A DNA stretch of 64,000 bases from Saturnia japonica (Eukaryota; Arthropoda; Insecta; Lepidoptera; Saturniidae), in the NCBI GenBank assembly GCA_033032175.1, contig CM065325.1:1764930-1828929 (forward strand), read 5' to 3'. Under the pieces are notes generated by a model that had not been told where the DNA came from, did no database searches, and saw only the letters and a list, made by a program, of their open reading frames with translations. Made by a program: the position numbers and the translations under genes. Positions 25,401 through 33,110 of the stretch are shown one piece after another; positions within the stretch are counted from its first letter, which is position 1, and the number at the start of each line of letters is the position of its first letter.

Positions 25401-28400
25401 AGTGCCTTAAATGCGCTCAGCCCCAAGCCCGGTGAAGCTGTCAAAGCCATCAGCGGCTCTATTTGTTTAGGGCCCCTAAGGCTAACAGTATAGTCAGTCA
25501 GAAGAAAAAACCTATAGTGCCCTTAATAGCTCAGCATATTGACAGTATTGTCCCTGATGGTAAGCACAACACAATCTAAACACAACGGTGACCACCGAGA
25601 GATCTGAATCCATCGACGTTCGCTGCTGTCATGCCGGCCTGCTTAAATATCTCTTCACGTTACGCTTAAAGGATCTGATGTCGTAAGAAAGAGGGAACAC
25701 ACTGGCTGGGAGAATTTTCCACAGCTTTACGGTACGACAAATAAATAATTAAACAAATAAATACGACAAAAAAATAAATCAAAGAGAACTTTTTAGTTCG
25801 TACCGAGATGGGTTGGTTTGTGATCTCTTGGTGATCACCGTTAGTTTTGGATTGTGCTTACCACCTTTCTTCTTATCACTGTTGACTTGCTGTGCTGATA
25901 TAAAAAAAAAAATTCCTAAAGAGAATAATTATGAACAGTTTAAATTATGAAATCATTGGTTTTTGTCTTCGGCGCTTATTTAAGTTTTAGACAATGCCGA
26001 GTTTGGAGCGGATGCATTCTTAAACTTCGCTAGCCAAATGACGAGTGATAATCGCAGTCTCCGAGCTTGTGTTTTAAGAATATCATGTTTGGCTGCTCAG
26101 AAAAATTATCCAGAACCTGTAAGATTTCTTAGTCATGTTTTAAAGTAAGTCGATGAATATTTTTTGTATTATTTGATGTATATATAATATTTTTCTATAC
26201 ATCTATACCAATATTATAAAGAGAAAGATTTTATTTTTTTGCTTGTAATGGATAAATTCAAAAACTACCGAACCGATTTTAAAAATTCATTCACCAATAT
26301 AAAGCTACAGTATCAACGAGTAACATAAGGCTATATTATAATTGGAAAAATAAATTTATTTCTCATAAAAATGTCGATAGTTTTACACAAAGTATAAAAA
26401 ATTGCCTACACGGGTGCGTTGGCGATGTTTGACGTATAAAATTAATACGGGTGGAAACGCGGGGCACAGCTAGTAAAATATAAATCTAGCTGACTCTTGC
26501 GAATATTCCGCAATGTAAGCAAATTTATAACTGTTATATTGGTTAAACCAATCGTTAATAGATGGCGCCTCCTAAATCAGGCAACAGATGGTGTTTCCCA
26601 CTCGCTTGGATAAAATAGGCGAACCAAACATCCGGTATCCATAGGTTTGCGAGAGTGCTAATGTATTTTGATTAGCAAGCATGACGGAGGACGTCGTCGA
26701 CCTTGTGCCGGTTATAACATTTGGTTTAATCAACTTTTATTTTTGAAAGAAGCAAAATTAAACAGGATAAGGAAAATTCGCCAGCGAAAATAGTTAAAGA
26801 TTCACATAAACCGTACCAGATTTATTTTTCAGTTTTTTATCGATTATTCATTTTGCGCACGTGATTTAGTAACTACGCACAAACGTGTGTGCTTGCAAGC
26901 TTCTTTGATTTGTGCATGAAATACCGGCTTAGCGAGGTTTGGCAAATGTGTATATGCGGCATTTGATGTGCGAGATTTTACTGACAGCGGAGTAATCTTC
27001 TCTCTCCCTCCCTTAAGTCTGCAAGAGTTCAAAACTTTTGTGTAATTATAGTTAAAAATACTAGCTGTTGCCGCGGTTTTGCTCACGTGGACTACAGAAT
27101 ACCATTGATCGGGCCCACTCGTGAATTTTGCTCCCCGCTCCCGGTTATTTTCAAAACAAAAATATTGGGTGTTCCTTAGAATATAGATATATACTCCCGC
27201 TAACTTTTTTGTAGGTCTTTTTAATGTCTACAATTATGTAGTACATTAATTTGATAATTCTCACATGATTTACTCAGCGCAAGCTATTTAAAATATATAT
27301 ATAAATAGTTATATATATATTTTAAATATATTTATATTTATTTATTGCCGTGGTGGTTCCGGCTTAGAATTGACCCCTCCATCTCTACCCGTGGATGTCG
27401 TAAGAGGCGACTAAGGGAAAAAAAAGCTAGGGGATGGGCAGCAGCATCCCCCACTTAAACAACAAAAAGCAATATCTGCGCTCGCCAACCCGCATGCCCA
27501 GCGTGGCGAGTATGGGCAATTCCCCCCAATGAAAACGACAAGAACGACCAGGCCCCCAGTCCCCGGCGGCCCCGCTATTCCTAGTTTCGGTAGCGGCTAT
27601 GGTAACGGCGGGGCAGGGGGTGCTAAGAATCCCCGGAAGAATTCCAGCTACCGACCCCCACGACAACTGGCCCTGGCAACATATAATAATCGCACTTTGA
27701 GGACTGACGAGAAGATTGTCGAGCTGGAAGAGGAAATAGACAAGTTACGCTGGGATCTTATAGGATTATCAGAAGTCCGAAGAGAGGGCGAGGACACGAT
27801 AATCATGAAATCCGGTAACTTGTTCTATTACAGGGAGGGCGACCAACAATCCCTAGGTGGTGTCGGGTTTATCGTCCGGAAGTCTCTCATTAACAACATC
27901 GTGACCATCGACAGTGTGTCGAGCAGAGTAGCGTACCTGATACTCAGAATATCCAAAAGATATTCATTGAAGGTCATACAGGTTTACGCACCGACCTCGG
28001 CACACTCTGATGATGAAGTGGAGGTTTTGTATTAGGACATTAGTAGGGCCATACATACCTCGAAACCCACTTCACTGTTGTAATGGGAGACTTTAACGCA
28101 AAGCTGGGTAAAAGAGATGGTGAAGAGTTGGGAGTGGGGCAATTTGGTTATGGGCAACGGAACCCTAGGGGCCAGAGGTTGGCCGATTTTATGGAAAAAG
28201 AGGGACTCTTTATGATGAACTCTTTCTTCCAGAAGCCACCTCATAGGAAATGGACCTGTATGAGCCCCGATGGTTCCACGAAAAATGAGATAGACTTCAT
28301 CATGACCACGAAGAGACAAATATTCAATGATGTCACTGTGATCCACAAAGTGAAAACCGGCAGTGATCACCGAATGGTTATAGGCACATTGAATATCAAT

Positions 28401-31400
28401 CTAAAAATAGAAAGGTCTCGCCTGATGAAGTCTACGCTCCGACCCTCTAATGCTCAACTCCAAAACCCCGAGAGCTTTCAACTCGAATTGAAAAACCAAT
28501 TCGATTGCCTAGATAGTTGCGTCTCCGTAGATGATATTAGTAATAGGCTGGTAGAAACTGTCCATGCGGTTGGGTTTAAGTTCTTTAAAACTCACCGTAG
28601 CAATAGGACTAAAAAGATATCAGATCAAACCCGAAAACTCATGGCGGATCGGCGTGGTATGGCGCTGCAGTCTTCCGATGACGCTAAGTCCTATAGGCAG
28701 CTCAATAGATCTATTCATAAATCCTTGCGACACGATGTCCGGTCTTACAATACCAAAAGTATTAAAGAGACGATAGAGCGAAATAAAGACTCCAAAGTGT
28801 TCGCAAGGAATGCATCTATTGGGCAGAGCCAGTTGACGAAGCTGAAAATGGACGATGGCAGCGTAGCGTCCACCAAGCCAGAGGTATTAAGGGAGATCGA
28901 AAGGTTCTATGGACAGTTATATACCTCGTCAACTAAGCCTGTTACCAGCCCGGCTAAAGATCCGAGAGCCGGGCTGACCCGACACTATTTATTTATTTAT
29001 TTATTTAATTAAGGTAACATACAGCCATAACATAAACATGTTTAAATATAATTTATACAAACAGGCCTACAGTACCATATATTGAAGTACATATATCTAT
29101 ATATAATTTTTCAAAAATCGTAGTGTTACAATCATATTAAAAAAAAAGAACTAAATAAATTTAGAATTTCAATATCAACATTAAAATAAAAACATACAAG
29201 AGTTAAATTTATATTATATCATAACATGTCTTTATTCAACAAATCACGTACCTTCCTTTTGTAAGATGATAATTTATTTGAAAATATGTCAACATCACTA
29301 AGAAATCTGTTATAGTAATAACAAGAACGTTGAAAGAAGGAGTTTTTGAAATAATTTGTCCGACAAAAGGGAACATGAAATGTGTCCTTTGATCGTGCGT
29401 TTGATCGCGGTATTTTTAAAGAAATGTGTTCCAGAAGTGGAGAAGAATCTATATGGTGATTAATTATTTTATGTAAGAAGATTGCATCAAGATATATCCT
29501 CCTATGTTTTAAGGATTGCATATTATGCCTAGAAGCACTTGTTTTAAAATCAATAAAATTATGACTAGTTCTATAATCGAGGGACTTTAAAAATCTGTTC
29601 TGTATTTTCTCAATCCTGGCTATGTGCACTTCATATTGTGGGCTCCAAACTACACTTGCAAACTCCAGTATACTGCGAACATAGGCGTAATATAAGACTT
29701 TTAAAGTTTCTACTTTCTTAAAGGGTTTACCCAAACGTAGTATTAAGCCGAGTTTCTTAAGAGCTTTAGAGACGATAGTATCTATATGAAGATTGAAGTG
29801 CAATCCTGACTATACCGAAGATATCCCCGACATCACTCTGTACGAGATTAGGATGGCCCTTAAGCAGCTTAAGAACAACAAGGCACCGGGTGATGACGGA
29901 ATTACATCAGAGCTTCTTAAAGCAGGTGGAACACCGGTATTTAAGGTCCTGCAGAAGCTCTTTAATTCCGTTATACTCGAGCGTAAAACACCGGAAACGT
30001 GGGGCGGCAGCGTGGTGGTCCTGTTCTTCAAGAAAGGTGATAAAACCTTATTGAAGAACTATCGGCCCATCTCATTGCTGAGCCATGTTTATAAGCTGTT
30101 TTCGAGGGTCATCACGAATCGTCTCGAGCACAAGTTTGATGACTTCCAGCCTCCCGAACAAGCCGGTTTCCGAAAAGGCTTTAGCACCGTAGACCACATC
30201 TATACGCTGCGGCAGATTATACGGAAGACTGAGGAGTATAATCTGCCTTTATGCTTAGCGTTCGTGGACTACGAAAAAGCCTTTGATTCGGTCGAAACCT
30301 GGGCACTGTTTCAGTCTCTCCAGCGGTGCCATTTTGACTATCGATATATTGAAGTGTTGAAGTGCTTGTACAACAACGCCACCATGTCGGTCCGAGTACA
30401 GGAGCAGTGCACGAAGGCAATTCCTTTGAGAAGAGGCGTTAGACAGGGAGACGTAATATCTCCGAAACTGTTTACCGCCGCTCTAGAGAACGCCTTCAAG
30501 CTCCTGGAATGGCAAGGACTCGGCATCAATGTCAATGGCGAGTACATCACTCACCTTCGATTTGCTGATGACATCGTAGTCATGGCAGAATCGCTGGAAG
30601 ATCTTGGCACAATGCTCGATGGCCTCGACAAAGTTTCTCAACAGGTGGGCCTTAAAATGAACATGGACAAGACGAAAATCATGTCGAATGACCATGTGGT
30701 GCCCACCCCAGTATCAGTTGGGAACTCTTGTGTAGAAGTTGTTGAAGAATATGTCTACCTGGGACAAACAGTCCAGTTAGGTAGGTCCAACTTTGAAAAA
30801 GAGGTCAGTCGACGAATCCAACTCGCCTGGGCAGCGTTCGGGTAACTGCGCGACGTTTTCTCGTCCAAAATACCTTAGTGCCTCAAGACGAAAGTCTTTG
30901 ACCAGTGTGTGTTGCCAGTGATGACATACGGCACAGAGACGTGGTCGCTCACTGTGGGCCTCATAAGAAAGCTCAAGGTCGCTCAGTGAGCTATGGAGAG
31001 GGCTATGCTTGGTGTTTCTCTACGAGATCGAATCAGAAATGAGGAGATCCGTAGACAAACTAAGGTAACCGACATAGCAAAAAGGATTAGCAAGTTGAAG
31101 TGGCAGTAGGCGGGGCACATAGTTCGGAGAACTGACGGCCGTTGGGGAAGAAAGGTTCTCGAGTGGAGACCACGCACCGGAAAGCGCAGCGTAGGACGGC
31201 CCCCCCCTAGATGGATAGACGACATAATAAAGGTCGCTGGGAGCCGTTGGGTGCAGGCCGCACAAGATCGGTCGCTCTGGAGATCTATGGGGGAGGCCTA
31301 TGTTCAGCAGTGGACGTCCTGCGGCTGAAATGATGATGATGATGAAGCTATTTAAGCGCCCTAATTGATTCACCATGACCAGTTTTTTTTTTATTTGCGC

Positions 31401-32275
31401 TGAAACCTAATTATTTTTCTAAAATAAAAGTAGCCTAAGTTACTCCTTATAACATCAGCTATCTATAAGTAAAAGTCCTGTCAAAATCGGTCCAACCGTT
31501 TCGAAGATTACCCGGAACAACAACAACAGACAGACAAAATATTTTAAAAATGGGTCTTTTGTTATAGGTTTCTTATACATATACCTCCATATGCATTTAA
31601 TAAAAAGCCTCCGTATTAAATTTATTCGACAAATCTTCACTGTACCGCCGTTAACGGCACCCTTGTAGCCTATCGTTCTTAGTTCCCGTATCTGCCTACA
31701 ACTTGCTAGATTTCTTGATATCCACGACTACTTCTCTGCTCCTTAAATTTGTAGCGTGAATGTATATAGCCAATTAAAACATTAATAAATAAGTTATAAA
31801 TTGCAAAAATAATATTCAAACTTATTTGGTAGGTAGTTCAACAGATTGATGCATTCATACAAACAAACAATCTTTTGAGCTTTATAATAGAGCAGCTATG
31901 CCCTGCGATTTCACCCGTGTATAATTTAAAAGCCACCTTCAAAAAAAAACTTAAAAGTAGCCTATATGTTTATCCAGGGTGTTAGCTACCTTCATGCTGA
32001 ATATCATCAAAATTGGTCCTGCCATTTGAACGTGAAGAAGTAACAAACATATAAACATATTCACTAACTTTCGCCTTTCTAATATTAGTAGGATAACTTA
32101 GATATTTTAAAATATGTTTTGAAATTTCAGTAACCAACTTTTGTCCAACGTGATCAACTCAACTGCACTGGAGGACGCGATGCTCTCAGGACTCAACGGC
32201 AGGGACTGCATGACCTACAACCCCTGTACTCTGAACGAGCAGTTTATATCTAATACAATGAGTTATTTGGTTTAG
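7472..32275 (+). CDS. Small secreted/membrane protein, signal peptide + hydrophobic segment + four Cys (paralogue B)
   Basis: Five exons join in perfect phase: 7472-7594, 8770-8832, 10343-10475, 25991-26144 and 32131-32275 (TAG), giving 205 aa. All introns are GT-AG. Exon 1 encodes a signal peptide (MCPRWIFIIYLMSIAVDSAS) and a basic stretch. Exon 3 carries a hydrophobic segment (LALGGAVVLGATILLPFLV) like that of the divergent gene at 380-4145. Exons 4-5 carry two C-x5-C pairs (ACVLRISC and CMTYNPC). Introns are 1.2, 1.5, 15.5 and 6.0 kb and hold two nested opposite-strand genes, a BEL/Pao element, an RTE nest and many repeats. Intron phases are 0, 0, 1, 2; the last three match paralogue A. 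The function is unknown to me; I infer a secreted or membrane-anchored protein. Confidence 0.82.
7680..7850 (+). repeat. Dispersed SINE-like repeat
   Basis: The block GGACGCTCTGGAAACGCTAC followed by an ACACAAG-GTTATTTG-type stretch and a CAGTCGGGCT end recurs, diverged, at about 16750-16935 and 46180-46330. It lies in intron 1 of paralogue B. Confidence 0.45.
8240..8735. pseudogene. Two RTE LINE 3' fragments in opposite orientation
   Basis: On the minus strand at about 8500-8290 a frame reads FDHCLLPVIIYDTETWSLT and LIRKLKEE, the end of an RTE-type reverse transcriptase. On the plus strand at about 8565-8720 a degenerate GRPTKRLTDYFK-type tail ends in a TGATGGTAATGATGAT tract like that of the RTE at 27292-31344. 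Both are broken. They abut in inverted orientation inside intron 1 of paralogue B. Confidence 0.7.
8870..9060 (+). repeat. Dispersed repeat with 'TAGCTGTGCCCGC' head
   Basis: It begins ACTAGCTGTGCCCGCCGCTT. A reversed relative at 58770-58975 shares the interior (CTATCCAATAGTTTT-type and CGTAATTTCTTAA-type blocks). Confidence 0.5.
9190..9460 (-). repeat. tRNA-derived SINE copy, reversed
   Basis: The block GATGTGGCCCAAGATGGTAA matches the corresponding end of the copy at 37560-37855, also reversed. It lies in intron 2 of paralogue B. Confidence 0.5.
9480..9950 (-). repeat. Dispersed repeat, reversed copy of the 2820-3180 family
   Basis: It reads TGTCTGTCTGTCTGTTTGTT then CCGGGTAATCTCCGAAACGG, the reverse complement of the 3' tail at 3100-3150. 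Confidence 0.55.
9935..10190 (-). repeat. Dispersed repeat, reversed copy of 26195-26475
   Basis: Reading the minus strand gives the same blocks as the plus-strand copy in intron 4: ATGGATAAACTCAATAGCTA, TGTCGATAGTTTTACACA and a GGGCGCACAGCTAG-type end. Confidence 0.55.
10652..12195 (-). CDS. Nested Cys/Lys-rich protein, insect-restricted type (possible DUF4776-like)
   Basis: Four exons join in phase: 12195-12111, 11727-11624, 11514-11290 and 11185-10652 (TAA), giving 315 aa. The start MGDDDDSDKKKKKKSSSK is highly charged with no signal peptide, so a cytoplasmic protein is inferred. Exon 2 holds GHKPCMFLKPGMPVPANMGW, and exon 3 opens with a GWQPGVIGK motif followed by a Lys-rich stretch. Exon 4 is Cys-rich (DICKCAYMDVYC, ECICKEE) and ends SKKSCCPCP. 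The NMGW and GWxPG motifs recall the insect family Pfam lists as DUF4776, from memory and unchecked. It lies wholly inside intron 3 of paralogue B on the opposite strand, 1.6 kb downstream of another Cys-rich gene. A DD41D transposon starts 79 bp upstream of its ATG. Confidence 0.83.
12275..13577 (+). mobile_element. Intact DD41D (rosa-like) Tc1/mariner transposon
   Basis: The element is 1303 bp with 32-bp terminal inverted repeats that I read as identical (beginning CAAGGTGTCCAGAAAGGGTA). TA dinucleotides flank both ends (12273-12274 and 13578-13579), the target duplication of this superfamily. It encloses one uninterrupted transposase frame. Perfect ends and an open frame indicate a young and possibly still mobile copy. 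It sits between the two nested minus-strand genes. Confidence 0.95.
12391..13470 (+). CDS. DD41D transposase
   Basis: The transposase is 359 aa. The N-terminal helix-turn-helix region is followed by a DDE core: first Asp in ILFSDEANFHLNG (about residue 154), second Asp in WFQQDRATCHTS, third in RSPDLSPLDYF. Counting residues between the second Asp and the Asp of PLDYF gives 41, which defines the DD41D group typified by rosa. It would cut and paste the element through the terminal repeats. The motif after the second Asp reads DRAT where relatives I recall have DGAT; the catalytic residues themselves are intact. There are no stops or frameshifts. Confidence 0.93.
   Translation: MEQYSGTHRAFCVRAYYRNGDSIVTAQRLYRAEYRTRHAPSDDSIRKWIRMFENTGATVKIQNSGRPRSVRDEETIEEVEASVRQNPSLSIRKRSQALIIKKSSLHSILKKDLHLKAYKIQLIQEFKDTDYANRLNFANEMLQRFNNFNNILFSDEANFHLNGHVNKQNCRYWAVENPRRKHERPLHSPKVVVWAAMSAKGIIGPYFHEDQRGRAINVNSDRYCDMLRNFLVPELQEFAGFNSRTWFQQDRATCHTSNDSMEVVNELFPNKVISRRGNINWPPRSPDLSPLDYFAWGYLKSKVYQNNPTNLTQLKQNIRSEMAAISIAMCQRVIANLRFRLEECQQRNGHHLDNIILSK
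13833..15902 (-). CDS. Nested Cys-rich 689-aa protein with C2-like N-terminus (possible DUF4788-like)
   Basis: One open coding exon of 689 aa with no signal peptide. The first 200 residues are beta-rich and C2-like (EVWNDDENEVEIFVGIGTMH), then a long region is full of Cys pairs (ECCCKQCGE, CGKCSCKDD, CSGCGGIVHPGESC, DCKCDPPKP, FDCDCIAE). The C-terminus is charged with more Cys (CCSKEYERIKK, RRCCDKEQR). Clustered Cys and His suggest metal binding or structural disulphides. It resembles the insect family I recall as DUF4788; this is unverified. A CAG just before GTC-ATG could be an acceptor, so a 5' UTR exon further upstream is possible. It lies inside intron 3 of paralogue B on the opposite strand and upstream of the gene at 10652-12195. 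A testis or sperm role is only a guess. Confidence 0.83.
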   Translation of the reverse strand: MEQMYLIEIFIDKVTIFASDEDEKSGANKNLIIKIKFGPKVQFIIKEGQLAVNDEKKDDTIECDDQGRRKWSRTIRVGKSYLFPSYPDTVLMILSKFPLEIEVWNDDENEVEIFVGIGTMHWETQFFHMLKETAEAFKLHEPLAIKQVTPLFAECCCKQCGEIAFILRLSALGESIITEFQQLMKDPDAFVFRTNKAPSMFQCKRVEGDDPNFCMVGSLYETTTLEDPDVVDNAQEKIEVCTELQSCGAGQKGTEYPCEHAKEENNDSSKKKYPIDKIRMGDITGPCGNANCPLAHKVRTYIRNLESYKAAAGSVTTTKDDKANKVCGKCSCKDDRWHRQNCPDKQEQGKTHNKGMCSGCGGIVHPGESCEDKKKKMYGTGATPKGSKTQVTYVFSVTKIPEYRESMYRQDFIIENVSTNYNQFLSDQTAKSDNVISASKCCCRKSTLAPVQTPMTSSICQPPESPARITGTNNQLVYNMEYREPKRKISVYNCTEIPEDKDCKCDPPKPTPPCKTFDCDCIAETSNIAARKAHKPYCPSYKHKSNCPVTSMYDEEEKKKLDDDEDESEPLPYGLPPIQLGPCPVLGRPCTVPDGFARMYKTAALPPQPPSYSDAGKVCCSKEYERIKKAIKEYMKHDKENDFRCVNKFNVDTERRCCDKEQRLLSLLGKGCCGSHKMAIQEKFKEEKK
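15903..16663. other. Upstream region of the nested Cys-rich gene
   Basis: AT-rich with no supported coding sequence. It should contain the promoter and any 5' UTR exon of the gene at 13833-15902, but no convincing element was identified. Confidence 0.4.
16664..17110. repeat. Composite of dispersed repeats
   Basis: A head ACTAGCCGTGCCCTCGGCTG is followed by the SINE-like block also seen at 7680-7850, then a reversed TGTCTGTCTGTTTGTTTCGG / TCTCCGAAACGGGTGGACC tail of the 2820-3180 family. The pieces look like insertions into one another. Confidence 0.5.
17362..17796 (+). repeat. BEL/Pao 5' LTR
   Basis: It starts TGTTTGCGCCTAAACG and is taken to end in a C-tract plus CA just before the primer site. 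It is almost identical to 23285-23739 up to the C-tract. Confidence 0.85.
17801..17818 (+). other. Primer-binding site, tRNA-Tyr type
   Basis: TGGTCCTTCGAGCCGGAT begins four bases after the inferred LTR end. It is complementary to the 3' end of insect tRNA-Tyr as I recall it (ending GGACCA). Confidence 0.7.
17949..17973. repeat. 25-base C homopolymer
   Basis: An uninterrupted run of 25 C lies in the untranslated leader of the BEL/Pao element, about 130 bases after the primer site. Confidence 0.9.
18631..19662 (+). pseudogene. BEL/Pao gag region, frameshifted
   Basis: Frame 18631-18990 encodes the conserved BEL gag segment (LPQIDIPEFHGDIQKFPLFI). It has no ATG; the frame opens after a stop near 18588. 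It then breaks near 18985, and gag continues in another frame (YNVLYDALITKYEDKR) into the long frame annotated from 19175. Compared with relatives, a few residues are also missing at the break. Downstream are the CCHC-type knuckles (CVYCGNKNHLNLYQC, CVNCLSVRHTFKIC, CKKCNKPHHTHLC). Confidence 0.8.
19175..21232 (+). pseudogene. BEL/Pao gag C-terminus, protease and reverse transcriptase N-terminus
   Basis: The frame of 685 aa runs from late gag through zinc knuckles, an aspartic protease region and the first half of reverse transcriptase (VRIVLDASAATSTN, then FGLKCSPYLAMRTIKKL). The protease site reads LIDMESQNHF where an Asp-Ser/Thr-Gly triad is expected, so the protease is probably inactive. 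The frame is lost near 21185 at a run of T, just before the YxDD box, consistent with a single-base insertion. Coding from 19175 is a convenient boundary, not a real start. Confidence 0.85.
21141..23096 (+). pseudogene. BEL/Pao reverse transcriptase C-terminus, RNase H and deleted integrase
   Basis: This frame carries the catalytic box LYMDDLATSF, an RNase H region (LEFADASTSAYGAVV, LARLELCGALLLAKLL, AFSDSSVALHWI, SGKENPCDCLSRG) and the end of the integrase region (LNSHPLSVLSSDP, ALTPAHFLTLGPL and a basic C-terminal domain). Near residue 470 the text jumps from FLKDNLLLVRG straight to SWEAKIRSIKLH. In intact relatives these flank the zinc-binding and catalytic-core parts of integrase, so nearly the whole core is missing while the frame stays open. 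The frame overlaps the previous one by about 90 bases because of the frameshift near 21185. Confidence 0.87.
23274..23284 (+). other. BEL/Pao polypurine tract
   Basis: GGCGGGGGGAA ends directly at the TG of the 3' LTR, the expected place for plus-strand priming. Confidence 0.8.
23285..23739 (+). repeat. BEL/Pao 3' LTR
   Basis: Same sequence as 17362-17796 apart from about six substitutions and a longer C-rich tract at its end (23711-23745). The exact 3' boundary is uncertain for that reason. Confidence 0.8.
24112..24300. repeat. Dispersed repeat, 'GTAACCGACTTCAAAGAAAAGGAG' type
   Basis: TTTGTAACCGACTTCAAAGA followed by AGGAGATTCTATC and TTTACGAACCGATTTGGATG is a block I recognise as widely dispersed in Lepidoptera. 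No second copy of the full block was found here. Confidence 0.4.
24440..24773 (+). repeat. Dispersed repeat ending in (GAA)n, copy 1
   Basis: About 330 bp, strongly similar to 35918-36250, including GGTGGCGTTTT, GATCCCACAAAAATTC-like, AGAGCCACCATCTTGTTA and GGCAGTAATGGTCTTCATTA. It ends AGTTAGGAAGAAGAAGAAGA. A simple-repeat 3' tail shared by two copies suggests a retroposon. Confidence 0.65.
25155..25495 (-). repeat. LINE/SINE 3' region, reversed and internally shortened
   Basis: The minus strand matches two blocks of 33435-34195: the GAGCCGCTGATGGCTTT / GGCCGGACCTCGGCTTG part and the CGATGACTGGGATATTTTCC end. About 400 bp between them is absent. Confidence 0.65.
26195..26475 (+). repeat. 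Dispersed repeat ending GGGGCACAGCTAGTA
   Basis: CTACCGAACCGATTTTAAAA and GGGTGGAAACGCGGGGCACA mark it. The reversed copy is at 9935-10190. It lies at the start of intron 4 of paralogue B. Confidence 0.6.
26540..26760. repeat. Dispersed repeat, shares blocks with 49240-49400
   Basis: TTTGCGAGAGTGCTAATGT, AAGCATGACGGAGGACGTCG and GGTTATAACATTTGGTTTAA recur, diverged, at 49300-49390. Confidence 0.5.
27529..28985 (+). pseudogene. RTE endonuclease and linker
   Basis: The first frame (27529-28035) carries LATYNNRTLRTDEKIVELE, LIGLSEVRREGED and VIQVYAPTSAHSDDEVE, the endonuclease N-terminal half. A stop at 28033 and a frame change near 28070 precede the second half at 28083-28985 (VMGDFNAKLGKRDG, EIDFIMTTKR, GSDHRMVIG), which holds the catalytic GDFNA and SDHR motifs. 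The protein is cut at 28988 by the nested insertion. Similar fragments are often labelled craniofacial development protein 2-like in insect annotations, which is a misnomer for RTE endonuclease. Confidence 0.9.
28989..29808 (-). mobile_element. 5'-truncated Jockey/CR1-type LINE nested in the RTE
   Basis: 820 bp flanked by ACTAT on both sides (28984-28988 and 29809-29813). On the minus strand it ends in a (TTTA)-type tail (TAAATAAATAAATAAAT). The frame 29803-29219 encodes the last 194 residues of a reverse-transcriptase protein (VLYYAYVRSILEFASVVWSP, ARIEKIQNRFLK, FFQRSCYYYNRF). The frame is open to its stop; only the 3' end of the parent element is present. Confidence 0.88.
29814..31330 (+). 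pseudogene. RTE reverse transcriptase
   Basis: The frame resumes right after the nested element. It carries LKNNKAPGDDGI, LLKNYRPISLL, EQAGFRKGFSTVDHI, PLCLAFVDYEKAFDSV, RRGVRQGDVISPKLF and the catalytic LRFADDIVVMAE. A stop at about 30843 is followed by further in-frame stops within the C-terminal part (TYGTETWSLT, GRPPPRWIDDI, EAYVQQWTS). The catalytic motifs are intact but the protein cannot be complete. Confidence 0.92.
31880..32095 (+). repeat. Dispersed repeat ending TTTCTAATATTAGTAGGAT
   Basis: The head AGCAGCTATGCCCTGCGATT and the end CTTTCGCCTTTCTAATATTA match the pattern at 38690-39445. Confidence 0.5.
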
Positions 32276-32659
32276 AATATATGAACAATGAGATAGAACC
32301 AGCTGAAATCAAAGTAAAGATGTTTTGGGTTCAGCATTGTTGTTTAAATGTTTTCAAATTCTGTACGTATTGCGTGTCTATTAAGATTTAATTATTTGCT
32401 GTATCTATTATGTATTTTCAATATAATATGATGTAATAATATACCTTTTATAAATGTTCAAATGAAAACGGGATGTGGCGGCATTTTATCTAAAAATATG
32501 AACCGATAATATTCAGCGTCAGCTGTTTGGTCGTTAAACAATAAATGAAAAACAACTTTAATTAGATAAGAATTATGTAATTATGTACCTATACATTTTT
32601 AACTTTATCCTATTTTATACTGTAATTATCTTAAGATCTAATAATGATATTAGATGTAC
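32276..32659. other. 3' flank of paralogue B, start of the duplicated block
   Basis: No gene. It contains an AATAAA at 32541. The stretch 32528-32640 (AACAATAAATGAAAAACAAC, TTTAACTTTATCCTATTTTA) matches 59048-59140, the leftmost anchor of a segmental duplication. Confidence 0.55.
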
Positions 32660-33110
32660 TGACGTAATAGGAAAAATTGCAATGGTTAAAGAAATTATAA
32701 CCAAGATTAGCAAACGGCTCATTAAGACCCATTAAGATGGAGTATATAGCGTTGTTTGGCTTTGAAATATGAACGTTAAACTAAAGGGACAGAAAAAGAT
32801 TGGCAGCGTTTAGCGATATTTGCCATTGGTGGAGGATGGAGGACATTAATTGGACAGAAAGTATTACAAATGAGGAAGCATTAAGAATGGTAAAAGAGGA
32901 AAGACAATTGTGAAGATGGTAAGACACTTGATGCGGTACGAAAATATTTTAAGAAACTTTTAAAAAGAAAAATTAAAGGAAGACCTAGTCGAAGCTTTTT
33001 CCAACAAGTGAAGGATAGAGTTAGAATCGTGTCATATCAAGAGTTTAAAAGAAAAGCAGAGGACGGGATAGGAGAGTTGAGCTCTTAAATTAAAGAAGAG
33101 AATCTAATAC
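32660..33110 (+). pseudogene. Degenerate LINE reverse-transcriptase C-terminus
   Basis: Broken frames retain WRMEDINWTESITNEEALRM and an MKRKAED-like end (FKRKAEDGIGE), which I recognise from the C-terminal tails of several insect LINE clades. There are many stops. Confidence 0.55.

Larger units (their letters stand above)
27292..31344 (+). mobile_element. RTE-clade LINE, inactive, near full length
   Basis: Flanked by an 11-bp target duplication (AAGCTATTTAA). It contains an apurinic-type endonuclease, a reverse transcriptase and a 3' end of TGATGATGATGATGA, the short-tandem tail typical of RTE elements. It is interrupted at 28989-29808 by a Jockey/CR1 fragment. Nonsense changes and a frameshift disable it. 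It lies in intron 4 of paralogue B. Confidence 0.92.
27062..31575 (+). repeat. Dispersed repeat (2820-3180 family) split by an RTE insertion
   Basis: The left half at 27062-27291 and right half at 31345-31575 together match 2820-3180. They are separated by the RTE LINE and share the duplicated 11-mer AAGCTATTTAA at the break (27281-27291 and 31345-31355). Confidence 0.85.
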
